64,000 bases of DNA from assembly GCA_963702565.1 (NCBI GenBank), contig CAVPDE010000010.1, forward strand, positions 744,001-808,000, in the 5' to 3' direction. The stretch comes from CAVPDE01 sp963702565 (lineage in GTDB: Bacteria; Desulfobacterota; DSM-4660; Desulfatiglandales; HGW-15). The position numbers and the translations under genes are program-made. How positions within the stretch are numbered: position 1 is the stretch's first letter; each line of letters opens with the position of its first letter. This document shows positions 1 through 9,671 of the stretch, one piece after another. Under the pieces are notes generated by a model that was not told where the DNA came from, searched no databases, and saw only the letters and a program-made list of their open reading frames with translations.

Positions 1-417
1 TGAGCTTAAAACAAGAAAGTAGGACCGAGCATCCAGAACTCAGCTTTCGGTTGTGAGCCAGAAAAAGGAATACAGAATACAGTTTGACAGGATTCACCTG
101 CCTCGGGCAGGTTCACTGGATTTGCAGGGTTCTTTCCTCTGTTTCCGGCCTCCGGCCAGACGAGGCCTCCGCCCTGGACGGATTAAACTGAAAAAGGGCC
201 CATATCAGAGGTATCGCTTTCGTTGCGGGGACGTCGATGCAATAGAGTAGCAGCGAGAAGGGCCGCGATATCTTTATGCTCAAAACATTTCTCCCTTCTG
301 GAGCCTTGTTCGGTACCCTCATATCCCCCATACCGGAGTACTCCCTTGCCTTCAAGAACTCCAAGTTCAGCAAAAGTTAGATCTAAGTTTTTCAACCACT
401 AACCAACGTCCCCCACG
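1..417. other. Non-coding edge region, no gene recognised
   Basis: No open reading frame here resembles a known protein, and the short ones look like chance reading frames. The stretch holds one copy of a dispersed palindromic repeat (85-128) described separately. It lies downstream of the secreted hydrolase gene that ends at 418. I see no clear intrinsic terminator. Confidence 0.5.
85..128. repeat. Dispersed palindromic intergenic repeat, copy 1
   Basis: The sequence reads TTGACAGGATTCACCTGCC, then TCG, then GGCAGGTTCACTGGATTTGC. The 7-bp arms ACCTGCC and GGCAGGT are perfect inverted repeats with a 3-base loop, flanked by GACAGGAT-type half sites. Related copies are at about 9622-9671 (minus orientation) and 38659-38731. 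Simplified GACAGGAT/AACAGGAT motifs also occur near 12311, 13790 and 45763. Function unknown. Confidence 0.55.
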
Positions 418-3240
418 TCAGTGCCCCATCAGCCGTACCAGGCAATCTTGTACCTTGCTGCGATACTGGTTCAACTCCGCCTCGCTCATCTGCGGGACGC
501 GGCTCTGCTGCGTGTCCACAAATTGAAGCTTATCCAGCACCGAGTGCAGGTATGCATCGGCCTCGGCAGCAGCCCTCTTTTGCCCTTCGGTGCCATTCTT
601 AGCCCGCTCAATGGCACGCTTCAGGATGAGCGTGTATCGGTAATCGTTTATGCCATTGCGAATGCGTGCGAGCACCGCAGTGGGGCGCAGCGATCCATGC
701 CGGTCAGGAAAACTGACTCCTCCCTCGTCCTCCCAGCTGTCCAGAGGATAATAAGGATCGCCACCGATCTGCATCCAAGTGTATTGCTGGTAGCCGCGGA
801 TCCCCGCTTCGTGTGCCTTCCAGATATAGATCCCATAAGCCCAACGGTTGCCGCCCTGGTTGTTGAGGTCGACAACATTGCCGGCAGCCAAGGCCCGCTT
901 TATTTGCTGCTTTGTTGCCAGGTTCAGGCTGCACAGGCTAGTGACATCGAGAAGCTGGTTGGTCGGTTCGCCGCGGGGACTCCAGCAGAGGAAGCTCTTG
1001 GCACCGGCTAGGTCGCGCATGCGCCCGTGGTACGCGACGTAAACCGGCGCTACGCTGTCGGGCGGCTCATCCCCAAAGATCCAGTAGGGGTCAGGCAGCC
1101 CGTTCTCCCTGCAACCATGAATGGCGGCCCCGAATAGCTCTTTAACCAAATCGTCGCTCGAGGCAAAACCGTATTTCTTGGCCAGGTCGCCCCTGTCTTC
1201 CAGGGCCTGCCGGTAGATGTTGGTCTCCTCCAGCAGGTCGAACACAGGGTCGATGACAGTGAACCCGAGTTTCCGTGCTTTTTCGACATTCGTTTTCATC
1301 TCGGAGAAGTCATACTTTGCCTTGCTGTCCTCAAATCCAAGGAACTTGATGCCCTCCACCATGACTTGTGTCATGCCGATGTCACGCGCCGCGCGAAGCG
1401 AAGCCTCATGGTCCGCCTCGTTCCTGGCCCTGTTCTCGGAATAAAGGGCTTGAAGCGGCGCCGTCCTACCGATAGTGAACATCCCCAGCCCCATGTCCGC
1501 GTCTGGAAGTTCGAAGGGAAGCACTCGCACTACGGCCGCCACACTGAACGAGGCCGAGCCACTCACCGTAACCGTGCCTCTATAAGTCCCGGCCATCTGG
1601 TTTTTGGGAACGCGCAGGGTGATCCAATACCGCCGGTTGGTTCCGGCTTTGGCCGAGGTCTTCGTGCCGTCCACATGAACCCACGGACGCACGCCATACA
1701 CCCCGGCACCCCCGAATCCAATGCGCTTGAACTTGTAGCGCTCCACCCGCACCTCAAAGGCATCAGCGGGCAGCACCTTACCCTCGTCGCTCGCGAAGTC
1801 GCTCACCGTCGCCTTCAACTGAGGCAGATCTTTAAGAGCATATACCGCAAAAGAAAACACTTCGGACTGCTCGCGTGCTGCAGTGATCTCGACCTCCTTG
1901 TCAGGGCTCAGGATCTCTTCGGAATTGGGCGTATCGTAGATTTGGATATCCTTCGAGACGTCGCAACGGTAGACGATACAGGGAGGGGCATTGGTGTCAG
2001 CGTTCAGAGTGCCACGCTTAGGGATCAGCTCGTTCCAGACGTTATAGAAGGCCTCGCGGCGCCTCCGGTTCAGATCTGCGATGAATCCCTCTGCTTCCAT
2101 CTTCTTGTCGTCTGGATAGACGATCAATCCGTTGATGGTGGTTGCGAAAAGGTTTGACCCTTCCAGAGTGAGATCGAGCCGGCCATTCGTCACATCTACC
2201 TCGAACGTTCGTGGGGCGAAACGCCACTCGACGTATTCCTTGTAGATGTCGTCACTGGGGTGGTCCTCCCTCTCAGAGAAGTGGAAGTAGCGGTCGAGGA
2301 ACTGCTGCCCGTTCATTGTCTCTTCGAGTGCTACCCTGCCGTTGGCGAGCACCCGGCGATAGGTGAAGTTCTGGTAGTAGTCCATTAGACCTGGGTCCTC
2401 CCACATGACCCAGACGTGCACTCTGCCGTTGGGCACGTTAACTGAGAATGTGGAGTCCTTGCATCCGATCCAGGTGCCGACGAAAATATCGGGCGGGTGG
2501 GTCCGACGCATCGCCAGGATCTGGCCTTTACGACTCCACCCGAACCCGGTCTGGTTGGTGTATTCCGTCTGAGGGCTCACACTCATCGTGCCCGGAAAAA
2601 CGAGCGAACCCTCCGGGCCGAAGTCGAACGCAAGCACCCCCGCAGGCGGTACGATGTCGATCCTCACTAGGCGGATGTTGTCTAATTCCACCAGACCCCA
2701 GTAGGAATTCAGCCCGAACCACTCTACCCTATCCCAGTGGAAGGGCCGCTGATCGATCATGTCCTTAGGCGAACCTTCACCGCGCTGCAATTCGGGGAGG
2801 TAAAGCACGAGCGTGGAGCGACCCGGTCTCACCGACACATAGCGGTTGACCCATGAGAAATAGTTGTGCGGGTCCGAATCGTCCTTGAAGCAAGCGTGGA
2901 TCACCACAGGTTCATCGGTTGAGTTGAAGGAATCGATTTTGAGGAAATTAAAGGCGGTCCAGTCTATATCCGGCCGGACCGCAGCCAGGCCTTGCCCTGG
3001 ACCGAGTGTGAAGGCTTTCTTGTCGAGATGCGGGCTCAGCCCAATCTTGCCGGCCACCTTGTTGAAGATGCCCCCCGTGCCGTCCTCGAAATCGGCGATC
3101 ACCTTTGACGCTGCATGCTTCTCCGCTTGAGCTGTTGTCGCAAACAGAACGAGCCAGACAAATAACGCATCCTTCAACACAGCCTGAAAGGTTCGCGCCA
3201 GCCGCCCCATTTGTCCACACTCCAATCTCGGGTTCCTCAC
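418..3240 (-). CDS. Secreted GH123/DUF4091-like glycoside hydrolase
   Basis: This 940-residue exported protein has a hydrophobic signal sequence over residues 22-39 ending in TTAQA, suggesting cleavage before EKH. A beta-rich carbohydrate-binding-like region (about 60-400) is followed by a jelly-roll-like domain (about 430-580). The C-terminal catalytic-barrel-like region carries IFGDEPPD at about 722-728; its Asp-Glu pair (724-725) matches the catalytic DE arrangement known in GH123 hexosaminidases. The C-terminus has the phrases GSLRPTAVLARIRNGINDY typical of the DUF4091/GH123 superfamily. It probably cleaves a hexosamine-containing glycan outside the cell or in the periplasm. It is the last gene of the minus-strand run, about 380 bp from galE. 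Met11 (3210) is an alternative start. Family assignment is fairly firm; the substrate is unknown. Confidence 0.7.
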   Translation of the reverse strand: MRNPRLECGQMGRLARTFQAVLKDALFVWLVLFATTAQAEKHAASKVIADFEDGTGGIFNKVAGKIGLSPHLDKKAFTLGPGQGLAAVRPDIDWTAFNFLKIDSFNSTDEPVVIHACFKDDSDPHNYFSWVNRYVSVRPGRSTLVLYLPELQRGEGSPKDMIDQRPFHWDRVEWFGLNSYWGLVELDNIRLVRIDIVPPAGVLAFDFGPEGSLVFPGTMSVSPQTEYTNQTGFGWSRKGQILAMRRTHPPDIFVGTWIGCKDSTFSVNVPNGRVHVWVMWEDPGLMDYYQNFTYRRVLANGRVALEETMNGQQFLDRYFHFSEREDHPSDDIYKEYVEWRFAPRTFEVDVTNGRLDLTLEGSNLFATTINGLIVYPDDKKMEAEGFIADLNRRRREAFYNVWNELIPKRGTLNADTNAPPCIVYRCDVSKDIQIYDTPNSEEILSPDKEVEITAAREQSEVFSFAVYALKDLPQLKATVSDFASDEGKVLPADAFEVRVERYKFKRIGFGGAGVYGVRPWVHVDGTKTSAKAGTNRRYWITLRVPKNQMAGTYRGTVTVSGSASFSVAAVVRVLPFELPDADMGLGMFTIGRTAPLQALYSENRARNEADHEASLRAARDIGMTQVMVEGIKFLGFEDSKAKYDFSEMKTNVEKARKLGFTVIDPVFDLLEETNIYRQALEDRGDLAKKYGFASSDDLVKELFGAAIHGCRENGLPDPYWIFGDEPPDSVAPVYVAYHGRMRDLAGAKSFLCWSPRGEPTNQLLDVTSLCSLNLATKQQIKRALAAGNVVDLNNQGGNRWAYGIYIWKAHEAGIRGYQQYTWMQIGGDPYYPLDSWEDEGGVSFPDRHGSLRPTAVLARIRNGINDYRYTLILKRAIERAKNGTEGQKRAAAEADAYLHSVLDKLQFVDTQQSRVPQMSEAELNQYRSKVQDCLVRLMGH

Positions 3241-3622
3241 CTATTCAGCACCCCACGTTGAAAGGGCTGAGGCCATCGTACGTGAATGGGGGTAAAGGGT
3301 GATCACACAGTCTTTCACTCTTATACCAGGGTCCCCTCTCTCACTGCATTACCCCATCTCCGCCAGTAGATCTTATGCAACTCCTCCGCTCCGTCAAAAT
3401 ATCGCAGGGCTCGCTTTGCTTCCCCGATTAGAAGAGCCGTATTGCGAAGCAATCACGAGATTCAGGGATGAATAAAACCGGAAAACAAGCCTGCTTAATT
3501 CTCGGCCATGAGATCCCCGCATCTCAATGAGCGAGCCTCTATCTCCGCGGTCTCGGTGTTTCTGTGGTGAGACTATCCAATAACTTTCAAAACTGACCAA
3601 ACTGCCCTTCCCGACTCGTGCG
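3241..3622. other. Intergenic region with degenerate CTCTGTG-type repeat
   Basis: No gene is supported between galE and the GH123-like gene. Around 3533-3572 there is a degenerate copy of the dispersed CTCTGTGTCTCTGTGGTGA motif (here CGGTGTTTCTGTGGTGAGA). Similar copies occur near 4955, 35403 and 40921. Nothing else is recognised. Confidence 0.5.
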
Positions 3623-4681
3623 TCATTTGTAGCCATCGGGATTCGTGCTCTGCCATCGCCAAGCGTCAGCGCACATCTCCTCGATACCCTTCTCCGCGCG
3701 CCAGCCCAATTCTTCATTGGCAAGATGGGGGTCAGCGTAGCAAATAGCAATGTCACCAGGCCGACGCCCTCCAATCCGGTACGGTATCTTTCGGCCGGAA
3801 GCTTCTTCAAAGGCCCATACCATCTCAAGGACTGAGAATCCCCGGCCCGTGCCCAGGTTGTAAGTCAGCACACTGGGGTATGCCTTATCTTCTCGCTGCC
3901 GAGACTCTTGAAGCTTGAGAGCGGCAATATGCCCCTGTGCAAGATCCACAACGTGAATGAAATCTCTCACTCCGGTGCCGTCATTTGTAGGATAATCGTT
4001 GCCAAACACCAGAAGTTCTTTGAGTCTGCCTGCTGCCACACGGGTGATATAGGGCATAAGATTGTTCGGAATTCCTTGAGGGTCTTCGCCGATCAGGCCG
4101 CTCCGGTGGGCCCCCACCGGATTGAAGTACCTCAGCAGAACGATATTCCAACTTCTATCGGCTTGCCACAGATCCCGCAGGATTTCTTCGATCATGAGTT
4201 TCGTCCGCCCGTAGGGATTGGTCGGGCCGAGAGGAAAGTCCTCACGGATTGGTACGGTAGCCGGATCCCCATAAACCGTTGCCGAGGAGCTGAAAATCAT
4301 GGATTTCACGCCTGCGGAAGCCATGACCTCCAGAAGAGTCAAGGTGCCGAAGATATTGTTATCGTAGTAGCGTAGAGGCATGGAGACGGATTCGCCAACC
4401 GCCTTCAGGCCAGCAAAATGCATAACCGAATCTATGGTGTGATCTGAGAAAACCCGTTCCAGGGCGCTTTTATCCCTAATATCCGCCAAGTAGAATTGCG
4501 GCGCTTTGCCTGTTATCACAGCCACTCTTTCAAGGGACGCCTTGCTGCTGTTGCACAGGTTATCGACCACCACGACCTCGTAACCGTTCAGAAGCAGTTC
4601 AACACAGGAGTGGGATCCGATGTAGCCGGCTCCACCTGTGACCAAAACAGTATTCACGCTTTGATTCTTGAGTTTTTCCAT
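3623..4681 (-). CDS. galE: UDP-glucose 4-epimerase GalE
   Basis: This extended short-chain dehydrogenase interconverts UDP-glucose and UDP-galactose (and possibly the N-acetyl forms) in the cytoplasm, feeding sugar nucleotides to polysaccharide assembly. The N-terminus has VTGGAGYIGSHS, the NAD-binding GxxGxxG motif. The catalytic Ser/Tyr/Lys set appears as FSSSATVYG and NPYGRTKL. The C-terminal region includes the substrate-domain phrase YRIGGRRPGD typical of GalE. The length (352 residues) is normal. I chose the ATG at 4681 because GGAG precedes it by 6 bases. A GTG start at 4711 would add ten residues with no homology. The gene stands alone, with gaps of several hundred bases on both sides. 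Confidence 0.93.
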   Translation of the reverse strand: MEKLKNQSVNTVLVTGGAGYIGSHSCVELLLNGYEVVVVDNLCNSSKASLERVAVITGKAPQFYLADIRDKSALERVFSDHTIDSVMHFAGLKAVGESVSMPLRYYDNNIFGTLTLLEVMASAGVKSMIFSSSATVYGDPATVPIREDFPLGPTNPYGRTKLMIEEILRDLWQADRSWNIVLLRYFNPVGAHRSGLIGEDPQGIPNNLMPYITRVAAGRLKELLVFGNDYPTNDGTGVRDFIHVVDLAQGHIAALKLQESRQREDKAYPSVLTYNLGTGRGFSVLEMVWAFEEASGRKIPYRIGGRRPGDIAICYADPHLANEELGWRAEKGIEEMCADAWRWQSTNPDGYK

Positions 4682-5119
4682 GCTTTCTCCAATTGCCCCC
4701 TGCATAGACACCTGTCAGGGGTTCCTCGCCTTGTGGACGATTTAGGAATACATCATCCCCTCCCCTGGCCGGCATGTACTCAACTGGCCGCTGTGGTCAA
4801 GGACCTAGAATCGAACATCAAAAGACCGGATCCATAACCTTCAATACCTACCAACGTGCCCGAAGCTCATAAAAACAGAAGGGGTAAGTTTGCTTGTCCG
4901 CCTCTGGCGGGCTTACCCCTTTCTCTGGTCGCGTTGCCATCTTGATTTCAAGCGTTTCTCTCTGCGTTCCTCTGCATCTCTGCCCGCCCCGTTGAACCCC
5001 TAAGGGCTATTCAGCCGGGGTGAGAGATAACTCCTTTCGTATTTCCTCACTTTCATGCTTTCGTGGTGAAAATGTTTCCAGGTTTGCCTGGTCATCTGGC
5101 CTTTGGGTTTTGACATTCT
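4682..5119. other. Intergenic region with hairpin and dispersed repeats
   Basis: No gene is supported. The stretch holds the strong hairpin at 4871-4921 and degenerate CTCTGTG/TTCGTGGTGAAAA-type repeats at about 4955-5072. No promoter for galE could be assigned with confidence. Confidence 0.5.
4871..4921 (-). terminator. Probable intrinsic terminator built on a palindromic repeat
   Basis: On the minus strand AAGGGGTAAG (4921-4912) pairs perfectly with CTTACCCCTT (4888-4879), enclosing a second short stem of CCGCC/GGCGG around a 3-base loop. The distal arm is followed by CTGTTTTT. A GC-rich stem followed by a T-tract fits a rho-independent terminator for the secreted protein gene ending at 5120, although it lies about 200 bases downstream. 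It may also be a member of the dispersed palindrome family. Confidence 0.5.
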
Positions 5120-6226
5120 TCATTTCCAGCTAAGGGCGGAAATGAAACAGCCTCCCCCTCCCCCTCCCCCACCCCCGGTTGTCATCACCACCGTCGCCGG
5201 TGGCAGCGTCCCACCACCTTCTCCTAAGAGAAAAGCTGCACTTCTTTCTTGCCGGTTGTTTGTCACCCACAAATAGTAAGGCCCTGGTTCCATCCCGGTT
5301 AGATCAAGTCTCACTTGAATCTCGCCATCACTAAGATATACAGGCTCTTGCCACTTCTCATTACCCGACCCGTAGGTTTCACTGTTTCCAACTTCTATGG
5401 TTGACGCGGGATATATTCGGGAAGACGATATGGCAACTCGATCAAACCACACCTCGATATAAGCCCCGCTGCCGGCATAATTTGGTATCCCCCACTCCAA
5501 CCACTCAACTGTTTGCCCCGTAGAAGGATTTTCATCTGCAATCATCTCGCCGTTCCACCAAACCTGGTAGATGTTTGGGTTACCTGTTCGCCATCGCACC
5601 TCCCAATGGTGCCATTTTCTCCGCTCAAGAGGTGACTGGAGACCTATATAATTCAACCATCCACTCTGTTTTAGGAGAAAATGATCAGGATCTTCTCCAC
5701 TGCCATCCATTTCTGGCTGAAAATACCATTGATTTGGGCCGCTGCTAACGAGCATCTTTAAGTATCCCGTAGCCCATTCGCCCTCATAACGCACATAACC
5801 GGCAACGTATAAATTGTCTCCCGAACTCATTGGATAGTACAATATTCTGTTGGGGCCACACGACGTTGCCGTAGAAGGGCAGTAACAGCTGTTATACAGA
5901 TACGCTGATTTGCCTCCCATCAACTTCATATCTGAAACGTACTCAGTTCTAATGCAATTATCTTGATCCACCTGTATCCAGCCATCCCTGTTTTCCTGTC
6001 CGTGGATGAAGTCGCCAGCACCCTCGAAACCGGCACCAGTTGGTGAATTCATCCACTTGCTGGAATCATCATTGACCATATTCGCGCCAAGAATGGTTAT
6101 GATGTTTCCCCCTTGGGGAATTCCTTGTATTGCCGTGATTTGGGGATCAGCCGAAGATTCCGCTGGGCAGAGTACTAAAAGAAAAAAAACACCAAGCAGC
6201 GGTGTCTTTCGCACATTGTTTTTCAT
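5120..6226 (-). CDS. Secreted lectin-like protein with glycine-rich CFI-box C-terminus
   Basis: This 368-residue exported protein has a signal peptide at residues 1-27 (hydrophobic core LLGVFFLLVLC, cleavage near SSA-DPQ). Residues 30-60 (ITAIQGIPQGGNIITILGAN) look like the start of an IPT/TIG-type strand pair. The middle (about 70-290) looks like a concanavalin/polysaccharide-lyase-type beta-sandwich, with phrases such as KWHHWEVRWR and VWWNGEMIADE that resemble those in the 18390-20396 protein. The C-terminus is a run of nine glycines, then CFISALSWK, a short version of the CFI-box C-terminal signal seen on exported proteins of this bacterial group. The start is supported by GGAG about 7 bases upstream of the ATG. 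It probably binds or modifies polysaccharide at the surface; no enzymatic activity is demonstrated. Confidence 0.6.
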   Translation of the reverse strand: MKNNVRKTPLLGVFFLLVLCPAESSADPQITAIQGIPQGGNIITILGANMVNDDSSKWMNSPTGAGFEGAGDFIHGQENRDGWIQVDQDNCIRTEYVSDMKLMGGKSAYLYNSCYCPSTATSCGPNRILYYPMSSGDNLYVAGYVRYEGEWATGYLKMLVSSGPNQWYFQPEMDGSGEDPDHFLLKQSGWLNYIGLQSPLERRKWHHWEVRWRTGNPNIYQVWWNGEMIADENPSTGQTVEWLEWGIPNYAGSGAYIEVWFDRVAISSSRIYPASTIEVGNSETYGSGNEKWQEPVYLSDGEIQVRLDLTGMEPGPYYLWVTNNRQERSAAFLLGEGGGTLPPATVVMTTGGGGGGGGGCFISALSWK

Positions 6227-6458
6227 AAGGTCACTCCATCCTTTTCTAAGGCTGCATCGGCAAGCCTTGCAGCCTCAAAGAATAGACACCTTTGATATTG
6301 CGATATTCCGCTTGTGACACCGGGGGCCTCCCCAATATTCGCCCAATTCTAAGGATAGCCCTTAGAGCTCATTCGCTGCATTAAACAACAAGGAAGAAGT
6401 GATTCGAACCCCTCTTTGAGCTCTAGGTAAATCGCGTAGTCAACGTCGTCAAACGTCC

Positions 6459-7580
6459 TCACCTTTGAGGGGACCAAGTAATATCCTTGACCCCTTTTAG
6501 CGTTCTGAACCACGCCACCATCTGCGCCGCAAGAGTCACAAGCAGAAACCTGCAGATGCTGGCAAGCCGCCCCTGCATTCCGAAAATGATGCTGAACAAT
6601 CCCCAAAAAATAAATAGGGTTGCGGCCAAGAGAGGAACAAGAAACCATGGGTTCTCTATTAGTAACAAAGCACTCGCGACCAAAGCAAGGGAGAAAAAGA
6701 CCGGAACAAAAAACCGCATCAATTTGTGGGAAAAGAGAAAAAAGGCGAAACCGCCGTATTTCAGAGGATCGAGGAATTCCAGGTTTCTCTGGATCGCTCC
6801 CAGGGTCCTGGTTGTGATTCGCACCTGCCTCTTGTATTCGCTCCCTGCCCCCTCTGAAGCTTCCTCAAAGCAAAAAACCTCTGGATCCAGCACGGCTCTT
6901 TTCTTCTGCCGGATCACATCCAAGGGAATCACGAAGTCATTGATATCAAAATCCTGCAAAGGCTTGTATAGGCTTCTTCTTATCGCGAAGACAGCCCCGT
7001 CCGCACCGACGCATGACGAAACGAGGCTCTCATGGACCTTGGACCATTTCTCGAACTTGGCATAAAGTCCTGTTGTCTCCTCTCCTCCGCCCGCCTTGTG
7101 GTATTTTGTCCATCCCGTCACCATGCCTATATCCGGGTCTGCAAAATTTTGTACTACTTTGAGCAGCAGGTCAGGAGGAAACATGGAATTGGCGTCCGTA
7201 AAAAGCACGATTTCCCCCTTCGCTTGCGGGACTACTCTGTTCAAGCATGCCGTCTTGCCGGCCCGTGGCTCCTGCCTTATGAGCCGCACCTTCTCACCTT
7301 CATACCTTCTCACGATCTCTTCCGTCCTGTCCGTTGAGCCATCGGAAGACACGATCACTTCTAACCGGTCTTCCGGATAGTCGAGCGCGAGGGCATTCCT
7401 GACTTTCTTTTCAATGACTGCCTCCTCATTGTATGCCGATATGATTACAGAAATAGAGGTGTCGATTTGTTGTTTAACCCAATCCCTTTTGAAAATCCTT
7501 GAGAGAACCAGCAGGATACAGGGGTAGACTAAGTAAGAATACGCAGAGAGAAATGCAAAAGCCACGAATACGGTGACCAA
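6459..7580 (-). CDS. Membrane-associated family 2 glycosyltransferase
   Basis: This 373-residue inverting GT-A glycosyltransferase probably adds a sugar to a lipid-linked intermediate at the inner face of the cytoplasmic membrane. Residues 1-25 form a membrane segment. The GT2 domain runs from about 40 to 270, with the nucleotide-binding start SVIISAYNEEAVIEKK, SSDGSTD, the metal-site-like FTDANSMF and a possible acceptor motif around RQVRITTR. Two to three membrane helices follow (about 280-355). The C-terminus KDITWSPQR is like that of related processive-type transferases. It starts 6 bp after the asnB stop, so the two genes are probably cotranscribed. Confidence 0.85.
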   Translation of the reverse strand: MVTVFVAFAFLSAYSYLVYPCILLVLSRIFKRDWVKQQIDTSISVIISAYNEEAVIEKKVRNALALDYPEDRLEVIVSSDGSTDRTEEIVRRYEGEKVRLIRQEPRAGKTACLNRVVPQAKGEIVLFTDANSMFPPDLLLKVVQNFADPDIGMVTGWTKYHKAGGGEETTGLYAKFEKWSKVHESLVSSCVGADGAVFAIRRSLYKPLQDFDINDFVIPLDVIRQKKRAVLDPEVFCFEEASEGAGSEYKRQVRITTRTLGAIQRNLEFLDPLKYGGFAFFLFSHKLMRFFVPVFFSLALVASALLLIENPWFLVPLLAATLFIFWGLFSIIFGMQGRLASICRFLLVTLAAQMVAWFRTLKGVKDITWSPQR

Positions 7581-7586
7581 ACTACT

Positions 7587-9505
7587 TTATCCTCCGCTTC
7601 TTCCGTTCTTTTCAATGTAAGTCTCGTACCAGGTCTGGAATACCAGGAGGGCCCAGATGAGGGTATCGTGAATCTCCTTTCCCGAGAAATGCTGGTCGAG
7701 CACTTCCCGGATCGTCCTTTGATCCAAGAGGCCGTGCTTCCCCAGCCTCTTTTCAGATAGGACATCCAGCGCAAACGCCTTGAGATCGGTTTTCAGCCAC
7801 TGGGCCATGGGTCCCACGAAACCTTGTTTTCGGTGATTGATAACCGGTTTTGGCAGCAGATCGGTTACCCCCTTTTTCAGGAGGTATTTTTTCCTGAACC
7901 ACTTCATTTTCATCTCGGACGGGATGGTCGCGCAAAACTCCATCAACTTATGATCCAGGAAGGGAACGCGCACCTCCAGGGCGTGTTGCATACTCATCCT
8001 GTCGGTCACGGCCAGGATATCTTCGGGCAAGTAGGTTTTTATGTCGCAGTAGAAGACTCGATTCAAGGAGTCGGAATCGTCCGACACTGTGGCGGAGTTG
8101 AAATAGGACAGCACGAGATCCCTGCAGGCATCAAACCCCTCTCTAAAGCGATCGGGCTCTGAGAAAAGAGCCCCCTCCATACTCGAATTCATCTTGTGCA
8201 TGTAGTCGAAGTACCGGAGGTCCGAATCGAGCGACGCAGACCGAACAAACCGCTTCATGTGATTGACCGTGTAATGCCCGTCAGACCTCTCAGGAAGGCG
8301 TTCAACCATTCTTCGGATAACGCTTTCCCTCACAGAAAGAGGAAATGCCCTGTAAAGGCTGCTGAGCTTAAAGCCCAGGTACCGTTCATACCCTGCGAAA
8401 ACCTCGTCTCCGCCTAGAGCCTGATAGTGCTACGGTCACATTCTCCCTGGCGATTTGGCAGACAAAGTAAGTCGGGATCGCCGAATCATCCGCAAAAGGC
8501 TCATCAAAAGCGTGGACAATCTTCTCGATCAATCCGGCAGGACTTGGTTTGACTTCGTATTCCTTATGATCCGTCTTGTACCGTTCGGAAACCTGCCTCG
8601 CATAGCCACGCTCATCCAGATAACCACCGACATCCCCTCCGAAACCGATGGTGAACGTTCTAACCGGCGACTCGCTGACCATGCTCATCAGGGCGACCAC
8701 GGTGCTCGAATCGATTCCGCCACTCAGAAACGCTCCCAGGGGGACTTCACTCATGAGCCGGATCTTCACCGCTTCCTGGAGCAACCCCATAAAGCCGTCG
8801 ATGAAATATTTCTCGCTCTTGCTTCTGTCGGGCACGAATTCAAGGTCCCAGTATTTCCTGACGCTCGTCTTGTTATCCTTGAAGGTCAGGGTATATCCCG
8901 GCAGGAGCTTTTTGATGTGCTTGAAAATGGTCATGGGAGCAGGGATGTAAGAGAGGGAGAAATAGCTTGCCAGGGCGTTTTCGTCGATTTCTCTTGGGAA
9001 ATGTCTCATCCGCAAGAATCGCCTTCATTTCAGATGCAAAGTATAGCTTTCCGGCATGATGAGCGAAGAACACAGGCTTGATTCCGAGCCGGTCCCTTGC
9101 CACAAACAATTTCTTTCCCCGGGTATCCCACACGGCAAAGGCAAACATTCCTCTGAACCGGCTGACGCAATCCTCCCCCCACTCCTCATAGGCATGAAGG
9201 ATCGTCTCCGTGTCACTCTTGGTGGCGAACCTGTGTCCCTTTCTCAAAAGATCGTCCCTCAGATCCAGGTAGTTGAAAATCTCGCCGTTGAAGATGACGC
9301 ACTTAGACTCATCCTCATTGAAGATAGGCTGGCGACCGGTTGAAAGATCGATGATGCTGAGTCTCCTGTGACCTAGCAAGGCGTTTCGATCCTTGTAATA
9401 GCCATAATCGTCCGGGCCTCTATGGGAAAGAGAAAGCGTCCCCCCTTCAAGCAGCCTTTCATCGAGAGTGGTGTGAGTCGAAACTATCCCGAAAATACCG
9501 CACAC
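7587..9505 (-). pseudogene. asnB: AsnB-type glutamine amidotransferase, two frameshifts
   Basis: The reading frame encodes an asparagine synthetase/exosortase-type amidotransferase in three pieces. The N-terminal glutaminase domain starts MCGIFGIVSTH, with nucleophile Cys2. The synthetase domain carries the PP-loop GAFLSGGIDSSTVVAL. The C-terminal piece begins at SVRESVIRRM and ends near 7587. One extra base near 9010 (ETFP then REIDENAL) and one extra T near 8422 (VALSG then LGGDEVFAGY) break it. Removing both gives exactly 639 codons, the normal family length. All key residues are intact, so sequencing indels are as likely as real decay. Such AsnB proteins recur in exosortase-linked polysaccharide loci, where they amidate an unknown substrate. 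GT2 follows 6 bp downstream. Confidence 0.85.
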
Positions 9506-9621
9506 GTGTTCAACCTCCGGTTGAAAGCATAGAGCGTAGCGCTAAGAGCATAGAGCAGGAAAGCAATTTGTGGACAGCTTTACTATCCCCGCTTCGGGTT
9601 GAGCGAAGGCTTTTTTTCTAT

Positions 9622-9671
9622 CCCGTAAATCCTGCTTGTCCGCCGTAAGTCCGGCGGGTTAATCCTGTCTG
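9622..9671 (-). repeat. Dispersed palindromic intergenic repeat, copy 2
   Basis: On the minus strand it reads GACAGGATTAACCCGCCG, then GACTTA, then CGGCGGACAAGCAGGATTT. The 6-bp arms CCGCCG and CGGCGG flank a 6-base loop, and AATCCTG occurs on both sides as a direct repeat. The last codons and the stop of the upstream epimerase gene (9659) lie inside the repeat, so the element has overrun a gene end. It matches copies at 85-128 and 38659-38731. Confidence 0.6.

Noticed and set aside
53..395. Short frames at the left edge
   Set aside because: They translate dispersed repeat sequence and show no protein family features.
421..1011. 196-codon plus-strand frame opposite the GH123-like gene, and the similar 1366-2157 frame
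   Set aside because: Both lie antisense to a strongly supported coding region and look like mirror frames of it.
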